A stretch of 64,000 nt of DNA from Erwinia sp. JUb26 (GTDB taxonomy: Bacteria; Pseudomonadota; Gammaproteobacteria; Enterobacterales; Enterobacteriaceae), in the NCBI RefSeq assembly GCF_003751505.1, contig NZ_RJVB01000001.1, forward strand, positions 124,001 through 188,000, written 5' to 3'. The notes below the pieces were generated by a model, which did no database searches, was not told the origin of the DNA, and was given only the letters and a program-made list of their open reading frames with translations. This document shows, one piece after another, positions 38,787 to 48,530 of the stretch (its first letter is position 1; each line of letters begins with the position of its first letter). A program made the translations under genes and the position numbers.

Positions 38787-39530
38787 ATGGCAGGACATAG
38801 TAAATGGGCGAATACCAAGCACCGTAAGGCTGCTCAGGATGCCAAGCGAGGTAAAATTTTCACCAAAATTATTCGTGAACTGGTGACTGCCGCCAAACTG
38901 GGTGGTGGTGATGCAGGTTCTAACCCGCGTCTGCGCGCCGCGATGGACAAAGCGCTGGCGAACAACATGACGCGCGACACCATGAACCGTGCCATAGCAC
39001 GCGGCGTGGGCGGCGATGACGACAGCAACATGGAAACCATCATTTATGAAGGTTACGGTCCTGGCGGCAGCGCGGTAATGGTTGAGTGCCTGAGTGACAA
39101 CCGTAACCGTACCGTTTCTGAAGTGCGTCACGCCTTCACCAAAACCGGCGGTAACCTGGGGACCGACGGCTCCGTTGCCTATCTGTTCACCAAGAAAGGG
39201 GTGATCTCTTACGCGCCGGGCCTGGAAGAAGATGCGGTCCTGGATGCGGCGCTGGAAGCCGGTGCTGACGACGTGGTGACCTACGATGACGGCGCAATTG
39301 ACGTCTTCACCGCCTGGGAAGTGCTGGGTCAGGTGAAAGATGCCCTCGACGCCACCGGCCTGAAGGCGGAAGGCGCTGAAGTCAGCATGATCCCATCGAC
39401 CATGGCCGAAATGGATGCGGACACCGCACCGAAACTGCTGCGCCTGATCGATATGCTGGAAGACTGTGACGACGTGCAGGAAGTTTACCACAATGGTGAA
39501 ATTTCTGATGAGGTGGCGGCGACCTTATGA
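38787..39530 (+). CDS. yebC: YebC/PmpR-family protein (TACO1)
   Basis: A 247-residue three-domain protein beginning [26 protein letters not shown], the absolute family signature. Further blocks are [36 protein letters not shown] and the acidic C-terminus ending in DEVAATL. Family members have been described as DNA-binding regulators and more recently as translation factors acting at proline stretches. GGAG lies 10 nt before the ATG. The gene precedes ruvC as in E. coli. Confidence 0.94.
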   Translation: MAGHSKWANTKHRKAAQDAKRGKIFTKIIRELVTAAKLGGGDAGSNPRLRAAMDKALANNMTRDTMNRAIARGVGGDDDSNMETIIYEGYGPGGSAVMVECLSDNRNRTVSEVRHAFTKTGGNLGTDGSVAYLFTKKGVISYAPGLEEDAVLDAALEAGADDVVTYDDGAIDVFTAWEVLGQVKDALDATGLKAEGAEVSMIPSTMAEMDADTAPKLLRLIDMLEDCDDVQEVYHNGEISDEVAATL

Positions 39531-39594
39531 TTTCTCACTGCATCCTGTATGCTGTGAGTTATCGTAAAAATACCATCAACCCGGGGAACGCGAT

Positions 39595-40119
39595 ATGACG
39601 GTTATTCTGGGTATCGATCCCGGTTCGCGCATCACGGGTTATGGTGTGGTTCGCCAGGTTGGGCGGCAGATTACCTATCTGGGCAGCGGCTGTATTCGTA
39701 CCAGTTCCACCGATCTGCCGCCGCGCCTCAAGCTGATTTACGCCGGTGTAAGTGAAATTATTACCCAGTTCCAGCCGGATTTTTTCGCCATTGAACAGGT
39801 GTTTATGGCGAAAAATGCCGACTCGGCGCTGAAGCTGGGCCAGGCGCGTGGGGTAGCTATTGTTGCCGCCGTCAATCACGATCTGCCGGTGTTCGAATAT
39901 GCCGCTCGCCAGGTCAAACAGACCGTCGTTGGCATCGGCAGCGCCGAAAAAAGCCAGGTGCAGCACATGGTGCGCACGCTGCTGAAACTGCCTGCCAACC
40001 CGCAGGCGGATGCGGCCGATGCGTTAGCCATCGCCATTACCCACTGTCATCTGAGCCAGAGCGTGGAGCGGATTTCAGCCGGGAAACTCACCCTGGCACG
40101 CGGTCGACTGCGCTCCTAG
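39595..40119 (+). CDS. ruvC: Holliday junction resolvase RuvC
   Basis: A 174-residue endonuclease that cuts Holliday junctions symmetrically as part of Ruv[19 protein letters not shown] carries Asp7, [23 protein letters not shown] the catalytic glutamate, and [15 protein letters not shown] the C-terminal aspartates. The stop codon lies inside the 5' arm of a hairpin that also looks like the ruvAB LexA site. The gap to yebC is 64 bp. Confidence 0.96.
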   Translation: MTVILGIDPGSRITGYGVVRQVGRQITYLGSGCIRTSSTDLPPRLKLIYAGVSEIITQFQPDFFAIEQVFMAKNADSALKLGQARGVAIVAAVNHDLPVFEYAARQVKQTVVGIGSAEKSQVQHMVRTLLKLPANPQADAADALAIAITHCHLSQSVERISAGKLTLARGRLRS

Positions 40120-40144
40120 GCTGGATATCCATCCAGCCTTTTTT
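40118..40144 (+). terminator. ruvC terminator overlapping the ruvAB LexA site
   Basis: Perfect 9-bp stem AGGCTGGAT/ATCCAGCCT, 4-nt loop, then a T-run: a rho-independent terminator starting within the ruvC stop codon. The centre is the LexA-type palindrome CTGG-N8-CCAG (40121-40136), the same variant known before E. coli ruvAB. Confidence 0.8.
40121..40136. promoter_or_regulatory. LexA box for ruvAB (CTGG-N8-CCAG)
   Basis: CTGGATATCCATCCAG differs by one base from the E. coli ruvAB SOS operator as I remember it. A likely -10 TATAAC lies about 13 bp further on, so LexA would block this promoter. SOS control of ruvAB but not ruvC is the E. coli arrangement. Confidence 0.7.
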
Positions 40145-40202
40145 ATGCTATAACATTCATCCCGGTACTCATCCCCACTTTTCTTATCTGAAGGAAGCTA
40201 AT

Positions 40203-40817
40203 GTGATAGGTCGTCTGAGAGGCATCATTCTGGAAAAACAGCCGCCTGTGGTGCTGATTGAAGCCAGCGGAGTTGGCTATGAAGTGCAAATGCCAATGAC
40301 CTGTTTTTACGAGCTTCCTGAACTGAATCATGAAGCGATTATCTTTACCCAGTTTGTGGTGCGTGAAGATGCCCAGCTGCTGTTCGGCTTTAACAGTAAG
40401 CCGGAGCGCGCGCTGTTTCGTGAACTGATTAAGGTCAACGGCGTGGGACCCAAACTGGCACTGGCTATTCTGTCAGGCATGTCTGCCCAGCAGTTTGTCA
40501 CCGCCGTTGAGCGGGAAGAAATTGCCGCGCTGGTGAAACTGCCCGGCGTCGGCAAGAAAACCGCCGAGCGTCTGGTTGTGGAGATGAAGGACCGCTTCAA
40601 AGGCATGCACGGCGACCTGTTCGCTACCGATGCGCCGTTTGCGCTGACCAGCGAAGTGCAGAACGCGGCGGTCAACGATGCGGAAGGCGAGGCGGTTGCC
40701 GCGCTGGTGGCGCTGGGGTATAAACCTCAGGAAGCCAGCCGCATGGTCAGCAAGGTGGGCAAACCTGACGCTGACTGCGAAACCCTGATCCGCGAAGCGC
40801 TGCGCGCAGCAATTTGA
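40203..40817 (+). CDS. ruvA: Holliday junction DNA helicase subunit RuvA
   Basis: A 204-residue protein forming tetramers that hold the four-way junction open. It has an N-terminal OB-fold ([28 protein letters not shown]), two helix-hairpin-helix motifs ([13 protein letters not shown] and [16 protein letters not shown]) and the RuvB-binding C-terminal domain ([16 protein letters not shown]). It starts with GTG, as in E. coli, after AAGGAAG. RuvB follows after 8 bp. Confidence 0.96.
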   Translation: MIGRLRGIILEKQPPVVLIEASGVGYEVQMPMTCFYELPELNHEAIIFTQFVVREDAQLLFGFNSKPERALFRELIKVNGVGPKLALAILSGMSAQQFVTAVEREEIAALVKLPGVGKKTAERLVVEMKDRFKGMHGDLFATDAPFALTSEVQNAAVNDAEGEAVAALVALGYKPQEASRMVSKVGKPDADCETLIREALRAAI

Positions 40818-40825
40818 GGTAGAGC

Positions 40826-41830
40826 ATGATTGAAGCCGATCGCCTGGTCTCCGCCGGGGTTATCACCGAAGAAGAGGTCATTGACCGCGCTATCCGCCCC
40901 AAGCTGCTTGAAGAGTATGTTGGGCAGCCGGTGGTGCGTGAGCAGATGGAAATCTTCATCAAGGCCGCGAAGATGCGCGGCGATGCGCTCGATCACCTGC
41001 TGATCTTCGGTCCACCGGGGCTGGGTAAAACCACGCTGGCCAACATCGTCGCTAACGAGATGGGCGTGAACCTGCGCACCACCTCCGGCCCGGTGCTGGA
41101 GAAGGCGGGCGATCTGGCCGCGATGCTCACCAATCTCGAACCTCATGACGTGCTGTTTATCGATGAGATCCACCGCCTGTCTCCGGTGGTGGAAGAGGTG
41201 CTGTATCCGGCGATGGAAGATTATCAGCTGGATATTATGATTGGCGAGGGCCCGGCCGCGCGTTCGATCAAGCTGGATCTGCCGCCGTTTACCCTGATCG
41301 GCGCCACCACCCGCGCCGGATCGCTGACTTCACCGCTGCGCGACCGCTTCGGCATTGTTCAGCGTCTGGAGTTTTACCGCGTTGAGGATCTGCAGCACAT
41401 CGTTGGCCGCAGTGCCGCCTGTCTGGGGCTGCCGCTCAGCACCGAGGGTGCGCTGGAGATCGCCCGCCGTGCACGAGGCACGCCGCGTATTGCCAACCGT
41501 CTGCTGCGACGCGTGCGCGACTTCGCCGAAGTGAAAGCCGAAGGCGAGATGAGCGGCGAGGTGTCTTCCCGCGCGCTGGATATGCTGAGCGTGGACAGCG
41601 AAGGCTTTGACTATATGGATCGCAAGCTGCTGCTGGCAATCATCGATAAGTTTACCGGGGGGCCGGTTGGGCTGGATAACCTGGCCGCCGCCATCGGCGA
41701 AGAGCGGGAAACCATCGAGGACGTGCTGGAGCCGTATCTGATCCAGCAGGGCTTCATTCAGCGCACGCCGCGCGGCCGCATTGCCACCCAGCACGCCTAT
41801 AAGCATTTCGGCATCGATCGCCCGGTCTGA
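40826..41830 (+). CDS. ruvB: Holliday junction branch-migration ATPase RuvB
   Basis: A 334-residue AAA+ motor that drives branch migration on RuvA-bound junctions. Walker A is [14 protein letters not shown], Walker [12 protein letters not shown], sensor 1 LIGATTRAG, and the arginine finger region is [12 protein letters not shown]. The C-terminal winged helix ends [11 protein letters not shown]. It is co-transcribed with ruvA (8-bp gap) under the LexA-type site. A strong terminator follows. Confidence 0.97.
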   Translation: MIEADRLVSAGVITEEEVIDRAIRPKLLEEYVGQPVVREQMEIFIKAAKMRGDALDHLLIFGPPGLGKTTLANIVANEMGVNLRTTSGPVLEKAGDLAAMLTNLEPHDVLFIDEIHRLSPVVEEVLYPAMEDYQLDIMIGEGPAARSIKLDLPPFTLIGATTRAGSLTSPLRDRFGIVQRLEFYRVEDLQHIVGRSAACLGLPLSTEGALEIARRARGTPRIANRLLRRVRDFAEVKAEGEMSGEVSSRALDMLSVDSEGFDYMDRKLLLAIIDKFTGGPVGLDNLAAAIGEERETIEDVLEPYLIQQGFIQRTPRGRIATQHAYKHFGIDRPV

Positions 41831-41872
41831 GAAACGTATCCGAGGCAGATTTGCCTGTGGCAGAACGATCGC

Positions 41873-41921
41873 AGCCCCCGAATGTCACCGTACGCCGGAC
41901 ATTCGGGGGCTGCTTTTTTTT
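41873..41921 (+). terminator. Terminator after ruvB
   Basis: Arms CAGCCCCCGAATGTC and GACATTCGGGGGCTG (one base unpaired) form a long GC-rich stem followed by at least eight T residues. Confidence 0.88.
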
Positions 41922-41970
41922 TGCTAAGTGAACGGCGTTAAGCTTTCAGTTCAGCGCTTCAGGTGGAGAA

Positions 41971-42756
41971 TCAGACCGCCGGTTTCTTCACCATGCTCAG
42001 GATAAACATTGCCGCTGCGCCCAGTACCACCGACGGGCCGGCAGGCGTATCGTAAAACGCCGAGAAGGTCAGCCCGGCGGTGACCGCCAGCATCCCCACC
42101 ACGATAGCAAACGCCGCCATCTGCTCCGGCGAACGGGCGAAACGGCGCGCGGTGGCGGCAGGAATGATCAGCAGCGAGGTGATAATCAGCGCCCCGACAA
42201 ACTTCATTGCCACGCCGATAGTCAGCGCGGTGACCAGCATCAGGACAAGCTTGCTGCGCTGAATATTGACGCCATCCACCTGTGCCATTTCCGGGCTGAT
42301 AGTCATCGACAGCAGGGCGCGCCACTGCCAGGCCAGCACAATCAGCACAACCGCCACGCCGACGGCGATCGTCCATAAATCGGCAGGCGTCACCGCCAGC
42401 AGGTCACCGAACAGATAGGCCATCAGATCCACCCGCACGTCGGACATCAGGCTGACGACCACCATGCCGAGCGACAGCGCGCTGTGCGCCATAATGCCAA
42501 GCAGGGTATCAATCGCCAGATGCGGCCGCCGTTCCAGCCAGACCAGCGCCAGTGACAGGATTAACGTCACCGCAATTACCGCATAAAACGGGCTGACGTT
42601 AAGCAGCAGGCCAAAAGCCACGCCGAGCAGTGACGCGTGGGCCAGCGTATCGCCAAAGTAAGACATGCGTCGCCAGACCACAAACGAGCCCAGCGGTCCG
42701 GCCGCCAGCGCCAGTAAAATCCCCGCCAGCCAGCCGGGTAACAACAGTTCAATCAT
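41971..42756 (-). CDS. znuB: Zinc ABC transporter permease ZnuB
   Basis: A 261-residue inner-membrane permease with 6-8 helices forming the channel of the high-affinity zinc importer. Family features are [21 protein letters not shown] at the start, [16 protein letters not shown] and GAALIITS-like segments. It overlaps znuC by 8 bp. The pair is divergent from znuA across the Zur site. Confidence 0.95.
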   Translation of the reverse strand: MIELLLPGWLAGILLALAAGPLGSFVVWRRMSYFGDTLAHASLLGVAFGLLLNVSPFYAVIAVTLILSLALVWLERRPHLAIDTLLGIMAHSALSLGMVVVSLMSDVRVDLMAYLFGDLLAVTPADLWTIAVGVAVVLIVLAWQWRALLSMTISPEMAQVDGVNIQRSKLVLMLVTALTIGVAMKFVGALIITSLLIIPAATARRFARSPEQMAAFAIVVGMLAVTAGLTFSAFYDTPAGPSVVLGAAAMFILSMVKKPAV

Positions 42757-43507
42757 GACGACCGGGTCCCTTACGTAAAATGATTCGTCCCTTTAAGTCG
42801 TGACGATGGTTATGGTGATGGCGATAAATCGCCAGCTGTTCAGCGCCACGCGGGCCAAACATAGAAATAAATTCCGGGTGTTGCGAGACGGCTTCGGGCG
42901 TGCCGGAGCAGCAGATGTGATGATTCAGGCACAGCACTTCATCGGTCTTCGCCATCACCAGATGCAGATCGTGGGAAACCATCAGCACGCCGCAGTTGAG
43001 CTCGCGGCGCAGCTGGTCGATCAAATCGTATAGCGCCACCTGGCCGTTAACGTCCACGCCCTGAGTCGGTTCATCCAGCACCAGCAGCTGCGGCTGATTC
43101 AGCAGCGCCCGCGCCAGCAGCACGCGCTGGGTTTCACCACCCGAAAGCTTCTGCAGCGGATAGGTCAGCAGATGTGAAGCCTGAACGCGTTTTAACGCGG
43201 GCAAAATATCCTCACGCTTTACACCGGGACGCAGGCGCATAAAGCGATCGACCGTCAGCGGCAGCGTGACATCAAGATGGATTTTTTGCGGCACGTAGCC
43301 GATGCGTAATCCCGCAGGTTTGTTGACCGAGCCGGAGGTGGGGGCAATCAGGCCCAGCACCACTCGCACCAGCGTAGACTTGCCGGCGCCGTTCGGGCCC
43401 AGCAGGGTCAGAATGCGCCCGGGTTCCAGCTTCAGCGACACGTCGGAAAGCACCCGACGTTGACCAAAGTTCACTGCTACATTTTCAAGGGAGATCAAAG
43501 ATGACAT
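42749..43507 (-). CDS. znuC: Zinc ABC transporter ATPase ZnuC
   Basis: A 252-residue ATP-binding subunit. Walker A is [15 protein letters not shown], the signature [16 protein letters not shown], Walker [14 protein letters not shown], and the switch histidine is in [10 protein letters not shown]. The C-terminal tail is histidine-rich ([13 protein letters not shown]), which may bind zinc. It shares the Zur-controlled region with znuA. Confidence 0.96.
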   Translation of the reverse strand: MSSLISLENVAVNFGQRRVLSDVSLKLEPGRILTLLGPNGAGKSTLVRVVLGLIAPTSGSVNKPAGLRIGYVPQKIHLDVTLPLTVDRFMRLRPGVKREDILPALKRVQASHLLTYPLQKLSGGETQRVLLARALLNQPQLLVLDEPTQGVDVNGQVALYDLIDQLRRELNCGVLMVSHDLHLVMAKTDEVLCLNHHICCSGTPEAVSQHPEFISMFGPRGAEQLAIYRHHHNHRHDLKGRIILRKGPGRHD

Positions 43508-43532
43508 GTCGATTACGGTTGCAGAAGTTTTA

Positions 43533-43551
43533 TAATGTTATAATATCACAA
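43533..43551. promoter_or_regulatory. Zur operator between znuC and znuA
   Basis: AATGTTATAATATCACAAC matches the enterobacterial Zur box (core GTTATAATATCAC). It lies centrally in the 76-bp gap between the divergent znuCB and znuA genes, so zinc-loaded Zur would shut off both. Confidence 0.85.
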
Positions 43552-43583
43552 CCCATCAGCTTATCACGATGGATTGAATCATT

Positions 43584-44531
43584 ATGTTACACAAAAAGTT
43601 ACGTCTCTTTTCAGCCTTCGCAGGCCTTAGCGTTGCCGCGACTCTGGCTTTGCCCGCCCAGGCCGCCGTTGTGGCTTCCGTTAAGCCGGTGGGCTTTATC
43701 GCGTCCGCCATCGCAGATGGTGTCACACCTGTCGAAATTCTGCTACCGGATGGTGCATCCGAGCATGATTATGCATTACGTCCATCGGATGTAAAACGCT
43801 TACAGGGCGCGGATTTAGTGGTTTGGGTTGGCCCTGAAATGGAAGCATTTATGGCTAAAATGGCCGCCGGATTACCGCCGCAAAAGAACCTGGAAATGGA
43901 CCGCATTGACGGCGTGCATGCGCTGCTGTTGAAGGGCGGGGAAGAGGAAGAAGAGGAGCATGAAGACCATGCTCACGGCGAGGCGGATGACCACGATCAC
44001 CACCATCACGGCGAGTACAACATGCACCTGTGGATGTCGCCGGAGATTGCTAAGAAAACTGCGGTTGCAATTCACGCAAAATTATTGGAACTTATGCCGC
44101 AAAGCAAGGACAAATTAGACGCCAACCTGCAGCATTTCGAGTCAGAATTGGCGGTTGTCGATGCGAAAATTGGTAATCAGCTGGCCCCGGTTAAAGGGAA
44201 AGGATATTTCGTTTTTCACGATGCTTACACTTACTTTGAAAAACACTACGGACTGACTCCATTGGGTCATTTTACCGTCAATCCTGAGATCCAACCCGGC
44301 GCACAGCGTTTACATCAAATACGAACACAGTTGGTTGAGCAGAAGGCCACATGCGTCTTTGCTGAACCACAGTTCAGGCCAGCCGTGATAGATGCGGTAG
44401 CCAGAGGAACCAGCGTGCGTTCAGGTACACTCGATCCTCTTGGTACTGACATCACTCCAGCACGAGACAGCTATGTGAAATTCCTCTCACAGCTGTCCAG
44501 CCAGTATACGAGCTGCCTGAAAGGAGAATAG
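43584..44531 (+). CDS. znuA: Periplasmic zinc-binding protein ZnuA
   Basis: A 315-residue cluster A-I solute-binding protein delivering zinc to ZnuBC. The signal peptide ends at ALPAQA. Zinc ligands are in [24 protein letters not shown] and [11 protein letters not shown] charged loop of about 25 residues (roughly 120-144) is packed with His, Asp and Glu ([18 protein letters not shown]), typical of ZnuA. A cysteine pair near the C-terminus ([10 protein letters not shown] and TSCLKGE) is as in E. coli. Confidence 0.96.
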   Translation: MLHKKLRLFSAFAGLSVAATLALPAQAAVVASVKPVGFIASAIADGVTPVEILLPDGASEHDYALRPSDVKRLQGADLVVWVGPEMEAFMAKMAAGLPPQKNLEMDRIDGVHALLLKGGEEEEEEHEDHAHGEADDHDHHHHGEYNMHLWMSPEIAKKTAVAIHAKLLELMPQSKDKLDANLQHFESELAVVDAKIGNQLAPVKGKGYFVFHDAYTYFEKHYGLTPLGHFTVNPEIQPGAQRLHQIRTQLVEQKATCVFAEPQFRPAVIDAVARGTSVRSGTLDPLGTDITPARDSYVKFLSQLSSQYTSCLKGE

Positions 44532-44543
44532 AGGAAGACTTAA

Positions 44544-45869
44544 TTGCAGCAGATAGCCCGCGCTGTCGCCATGGCGTTCAACAACTTACCCCGACCTCAC
44601 CGCATCATGCTGGGGTCACTTACCGTCGTTACACTGGCCGTCACCGTCTGGCGGCCTTACGTCTATCATCCCGGCAGTGAAAGCCCGATTGTTAAAACGA
44701 TCGAACTGGATAAGAGCGAACTGCGCACGCTGCTTCCCGAAGCCAGCGAGCCAATCGACCAGGACACCCCTTCGCCGGACGATGACACGCCAAAAGATGA
44801 GATCGATCAGGACGTGCCGGATGAAGCCGGAACGCATGATTACGTGGTCTCCACCGGCGATACCCTCAGCAGCGTCCTCAATCAGTACGGCATTGATATG
44901 TCGGACATCACCCAACTGGTGAAAAGTGATAAAGAGCTGCGTAACCTGCAAATTGGCCAGCAGCTGTCGTGGACGCTGACCGACGATGGACAGCTCCAGC
45001 GCCTGACGTGGGAAGTTTCCCGTCGTGAAACCCGCACCTACGACCGCGCCGGCGACGGTTTCAAATCTTCTGCTGAAATGCAGAAAGGAGAATGGAAAAA
45101 CAACGTGCTGAGCGGCGAAGTCAACGGCAGTTTCGTGACCAGCGCTAAAGCAGCTGGGCTGACCAGCGCGGAAATCAGCGCGGTGATCAAGTCACTCCAG
45201 TGGCAGATGGACTTCCGCAAGCTGCGTAAAGGTGACCGCTTCTCCGTGCTGATGTCCCGCGAAATGCTGGACGGCAAAAGCGAACAGAGCCAGCTGTTGG
45301 GCGTACGTATGCGCAGCGGCGACAAAGATTATTTCGCCATCCGCGCCGAGGATGGTAAGTTTTATGACCGCAGCGGTTCCGGACTGGCGCGCGGCTTTAT
45401 GCGCTTCCCAACCGTTAAGCAGTATCGCGTGTCGTCCAACTTCAACCCGCGCCGCCTGAATCCGGTGACCGGGCGCGTGGCACCGCACAAAGGCGTCGAC
45501 TTCGCTATCCCGGTGGGAACCCCGGTGCTGGCGGTGGGTGACGGTGAAGTGATCGTCTCCAAACGCAGTGGCGGTGCCGGTAACTACGTGGCGATCCGCC
45601 ACGGTCGCCAGTACATGACCCGCTATATGCACCTGAAAAAACTGCTGGTGAAACCGGGTCAGAAAGTGAAACGCGGCGATCGCATTGCGCTTTCCGGCAG
45701 CACCGGTCGCTCAACGGGCCCTCACCTGCATTATGAAATCTGGATCAACAATCAGGCGGTTAACCCATTAACGGCCAAGCTGCCGCGGATGGAAGGCCTG
45801 GCCGGTAAAGAGCGTAGCGACTATCTGGCTCAGGTTCGCGACGTGGTGCCGCAGCTGCAGTTTAAGTAA
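44544..45869 (+). CDS. mepM: Murein DD-endopeptidase MepM
   Basis: A 441-residue peptidoglycan hydrolase cutting D-Ala-mDAP cross-links so new material can be inserted. It has an N-terminal membrane anchor (about 21-38), a LysM/OapA-type region (YVVSTGDTLSSVLNQYGIDM) and an M23 metallopeptidase domain with PHKGVDFAIPVGTPV and GPHLHYEIW zinc ligands. It starts with TTG after GAGGAAG, giving MQQIARAVAMAFNN as in E. coli. It is 12 bp after znuA and may be co-transcribed with it. Confidence 0.95.
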   Translation: MQQIARAVAMAFNNLPRPHRIMLGSLTVVTLAVTVWRPYVYHPGSESPIVKTIELDKSELRTLLPEASEPIDQDTPSPDDDTPKDEIDQDVPDEAGTHDYVVSTGDTLSSVLNQYGIDMSDITQLVKSDKELRNLQIGQQLSWTLTDDGQLQRLTWEVSRRETRTYDRAGDGFKSSAEMQKGEWKNNVLSGEVNGSFVTSAKAAGLTSAEISAVIKSLQWQMDFRKLRKGDRFSVLMSREMLDGKSEQSQLLGVRMRSGDKDYFAIRAEDGKFYDRSGSGLARGFMRFPTVKQYRVSSNFNPRRLNPVTGRVAPHKGVDFAIPVGTPVLAVGDGEVIVSKRSGGAGNYVAIRHGRQYMTRYMHLKKLLVKPGQKVKRGDRIALSGSTGRSTGPHLHYEIWINNQAVNPLTAKLPRMEGLAGKERSDYLAQVRDVVPQLQFK

Positions 45870-45889
45870 AACGCAGCCGCAGTTTAAAG

Positions 45890-45923
45890 AGCCGATGGAG
45901 CCGTATATCCGTCGGCTTTTTTA
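45890..45923 (+). terminator. Terminator after mepM
   Basis: Stem AGCCGATGG/CCGTCGGCT (one G-U pair) with a 10-nt loop followed by TTTTTT. Confidence 0.8.
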
Positions 45924-46051
45924 TTGATGGGTAGCAGGCAGCTCGGGTAAATCGGCTTGATTACTGGTCGTTTACCGGAATTTTCCAGGGTAATGCATTG
46001 CAAAATTACCTGCCAGCACTATCATTAGCCCGTTATTGTAGAGGCCAGTGC

Positions 46052-47023
46052 ATGGAAAACATAAAAAAAAGTCACGTTGAATTTATTCCCGTTTTTAAGA
46101 AATCCTTTTTACACCCTCGCTACTGGGGCAGCTGGCTGGCGGTAGGCGCCTTTGCTGCAATTGCTTTGGTTCCCCCTCGTTTACGCGACCCGGTGCTCGG
46201 TTCGCTAGGCCGCATGGCCGGTAAACTGGCCCGCAGCGCGCGCCGTCGTGCGCAGATCAACCTGCTGTACTGCCTGCCGGAGGTACCGGAGGCGGAGCGG
46301 GAAAAAATGATAGATGAGATGTTCGCAACTGCACCGCAGTCGATGGTGATGATGGCGGAACTGGCTTTGCGCCCGCACAAGGTTCAACCGCGCGTTCACT
46401 GGCAGGGCCGCGAGCTGATCGACCAGCTTCGTGACGCGCAGCAAAATGTGATCTTCCTGGTTCCACACGGCTGGGCGGTGGATATCCCGGCGATGGTGCT
46501 GGCTTCGGAAGGGCAGAAGATGGCCGCGATGTTCCACAACCAGCGTAACCCGGTGATGGACTACGTCTGGAACCGCGTGCGTCGCCGTTTTGGTGGCCGG
46601 ATGCACGCGCGAAATGACGGCATTAAGCCGTTTATCAGCTCGGTGCGGCAGGGATACTGGGGCTACTACCTGCCCGATCAGGACCACGGCGCGGAGCACA
46701 GCGAGTTCGTCGATTTCTTTGCCACGTATAAAGCCACGCTGCCCGCCGTTGGGCGCCTGATGAAGGTTTGCCGCGCGAAAGTGGTGCCGCTGTTCCCGGT
46801 TTACGACAGCAAAACCCACAGTCTGACCATTCATCTGCGTCCCCCCATGGACGATCTGCTAGATGCGGACGATGTGACGCTGGCGCGGCGGATGAATGAG
46901 GAGGTGGAAATCTTTGTTCGCCCGAATCCGGAACAGTACACTTGGATCCTGAAACTGCTGAAAACCCGCAAGCCGGGTGAGATCGAACCTTACGATCGCC
47001 AGGAACTCTATCCGAAGAAATAG
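46052..47023 (+). CDS. lpxM: Lipid A secondary acyltransferase LpxM (MsbB)
   Basis: A 323-residue inner-membrane enzyme adding myristate to Kdo2-lauroyl-lipid IVA, the last step in hexa-acyl lipid A. It has an N-terminal membrane helix (about 28-42) and the catalytic HX4D motif HGWAVD at H139/D144, then [20 protein letters not shown] chose the ATG at 46052 (GAGG upstream); the open frame continues a little 5'. It lies between mepM and pykA as in E. coli. Confidence 0.95.
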   Translation: MENIKKSHVEFIPVFKKSFLHPRYWGSWLAVGAFAAIALVPPRLRDPVLGSLGRMAGKLARSARRRAQINLLYCLPEVPEAEREKMIDEMFATAPQSMVMMAELALRPHKVQPRVHWQGRELIDQLRDAQQNVIFLVPHGWAVDIPAMVLASEGQKMAAMFHNQRNPVMDYVWNRVRRRFGGRMHARNDGIKPFISSVRQGYWGYYLPDQDHGAEHSEFVDFFATYKATLPAVGRLMKVCRAKVVPLFPVYDSKTHSLTIHLRPPMDDLLDADDVTLARRMNEEVEIFVRPNPEQYTWILKLLKTRKPGEIEPYDRQELYPKK

Positions 47024-47067
47024 CGTTCTGAGCGATGCTGACGACAGGCTGCAATCGGCAGAAAAAG

Positions 47068-47099
47068 CCGTAATCCTTCAGGGATTACGGCTTTTTTAA
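47068..47099. terminator. Terminator between lpxM and mdfA
   Basis: Near-symmetrical hairpin AAAAAGCCGTAATCC-TTCA-GGGATTACGGCTTTTTT that can serve both convergent genes. Confidence 0.9.
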
Positions 47100-47151
47100 T
47101 GTGCCATCCGGCGCGGCTGTCGGCATCTGGCCGTCGTTGGATCCTGACGAA

Positions 47152-48384
47152 TCAGAGGGCGGTTAATGTGGAACGTCGCTGCCACTCGCGCAGGAAGGCC
47201 CGCACCAGCAGGAACCAGACCACGCCGCAGGCCAGATTCACCAGACTGAACGCCCGCGCCCCGTCGCTGAAATAGGCAAATTTTGCCAGCTCAATCCCCA
47301 GCGCGAACACCAGAATACTGACCATGCCGAGCATCGCCGCCACGCTGCCTTTACCCGAATCGTTGGAAAACAGCGTCAGGCGGTATAAACCGGCATTGAC
47401 CAGCCCGGTGCCGAATCCATAAATGCTCAGACCGGCGGTCAGCCACAGATAGCTGTGATTGTCGATCAGCGTGGCGACGGTGGAAATGGTTAACCCCAGC
47501 AGAATAGGCCAGGCACCCAGCCGCAGCGGTTTATCGATTGGCAGGCGGGACGCCAGTTTGCCCAGCGTCAGGTTGCCGATAATCATGGCGACAAATACCG
47601 GCAGCTGCAGCAGCGCGTAGTCCATCCGCGTCAGTCCCTCATCATGGATCAGGATCACAGGCGACAGTGCAACCCAGGCCAGGCAGGGAATAGTCACCAG
47701 GCCGATAGCCAGCGAGCCGCTCATCACCTGACGGTCTTTGACCAGCGCCGTATACCCCTTCGCCAGCGACGGCAAAGACAGTGACATCTGAGGATTGCCG
47801 GAGGTCTCCGGCATGGTCAGCCATAAGCCCACCAGCGAGATCGCCGTCAGCGCGCCAAACAGCCAGAACATGGTGCGCCAGTCGCTGAACTCCAGAAATG
47901 CCGCACCCGCCAACGGGCCAGCCAGGGGAGCCAGCAGGGCGACGTTAGCCATCAGCGCCATCATTTTCACGCTTAGCGCTTCATCAAAGGCTTCCTGAAT
48001 GGCGGCATAGCCCACCGCACCGATAAAGCACAGGCTGGTGCCCTGCAGGAAGCGCAACAGCACAAACTGCTCAATGCTCTGCACCCAGTGGGTGGCCATA
48101 CAGGTCAGCATAAAGAACGCGACGCCGCCAAGGATCACCGGGCGGCGGCCCAGCTTGTCCGACAGCGGGCCGAGCAGCCACTGCAGCATAATGCCGCCGA
48201 TCAGATAGGCGGTTAACGAAGCAGAAACCCATTCGGGGCCGACACCAAATTCTTCGGTAACCAGCAGCATACCCGGCTGGATCATGTCGTGAGCGATATA
48301 GGTTGCGAACTCAAACAGCACCAGCGACAGAGGAAAAATCAAATGTCGCGGGGTAAGGCGTGACAGAGGAGTAAATGACGCCAT
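47152..48384 (-). CDS. mdfA: MFS multidrug transporter MdfA
   Basis: A 410-residue, 12-helix major facilitator drug/H+ antiporter. The key acidic residues of MdfA are kept: Glu in LVLFEFATYI (helix 1) and Asp in AHDMIQPGM. Motif A is WLLGPLSDKLGRRPVIL, and RFLQGTSLCFIGAVGYAAIQE closely follows E. coli MdfA. AAGGAG precedes the ATG. Its insertion between lpxM and pykA is not the E. coli K-12 order, so it is a lineage-specific placement. Confidence 0.92.
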   Translation of the reverse strand: MASFTPLSRLTPRHLIFPLSLVLFEFATYIAHDMIQPGMLLVTEEFGVGPEWVSASLTAYLIGGIMLQWLLGPLSDKLGRRPVILGGVAFFMLTCMATHWVQSIEQFVLLRFLQGTSLCFIGAVGYAAIQEAFDEALSVKMMALMANVALLAPLAGPLAGAAFLEFSDWRTMFWLFGALTAISLVGLWLTMPETSGNPQMSLSLPSLAKGYTALVKDRQVMSGSLAIGLVTIPCLAWVALSPVILIHDEGLTRMDYALLQLPVFVAMIIGNLTLGKLASRLPIDKPLRLGAWPILLGLTISTVATLIDNHSYLWLTAGLSIYGFGTGLVNAGLYRLTLFSNDSGKGSVAAMLGMVSILVFALGIELAKFAYFSDGARAFSLVNLACGVVWFLLVRAFLREWQRRSTLTAL

Positions 48385-48482
48385 TCCGGCTCCTTCCAGT
48401 AAAGTGTAAAGGCGAACGCCGCCTGAGCGGGGCCGCTAATCTATCTCATTTTAAGAAGAACTACACATTACACTGGCAATAA

Positions 48483-48510
48483 AAAAGGGCCAGTTGCCTG
48501 GCCCTTCTCA
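48483..48510 (-). terminator. Terminator after pykA
   Basis: Minus-strand stem AAGGGCCA/TGGCCCTT with a 6-nt loop followed by T residues. Confidence 0.85.
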
Positions 48511-48530
48511 TTCGTCAGCGGCGAGTGAGA

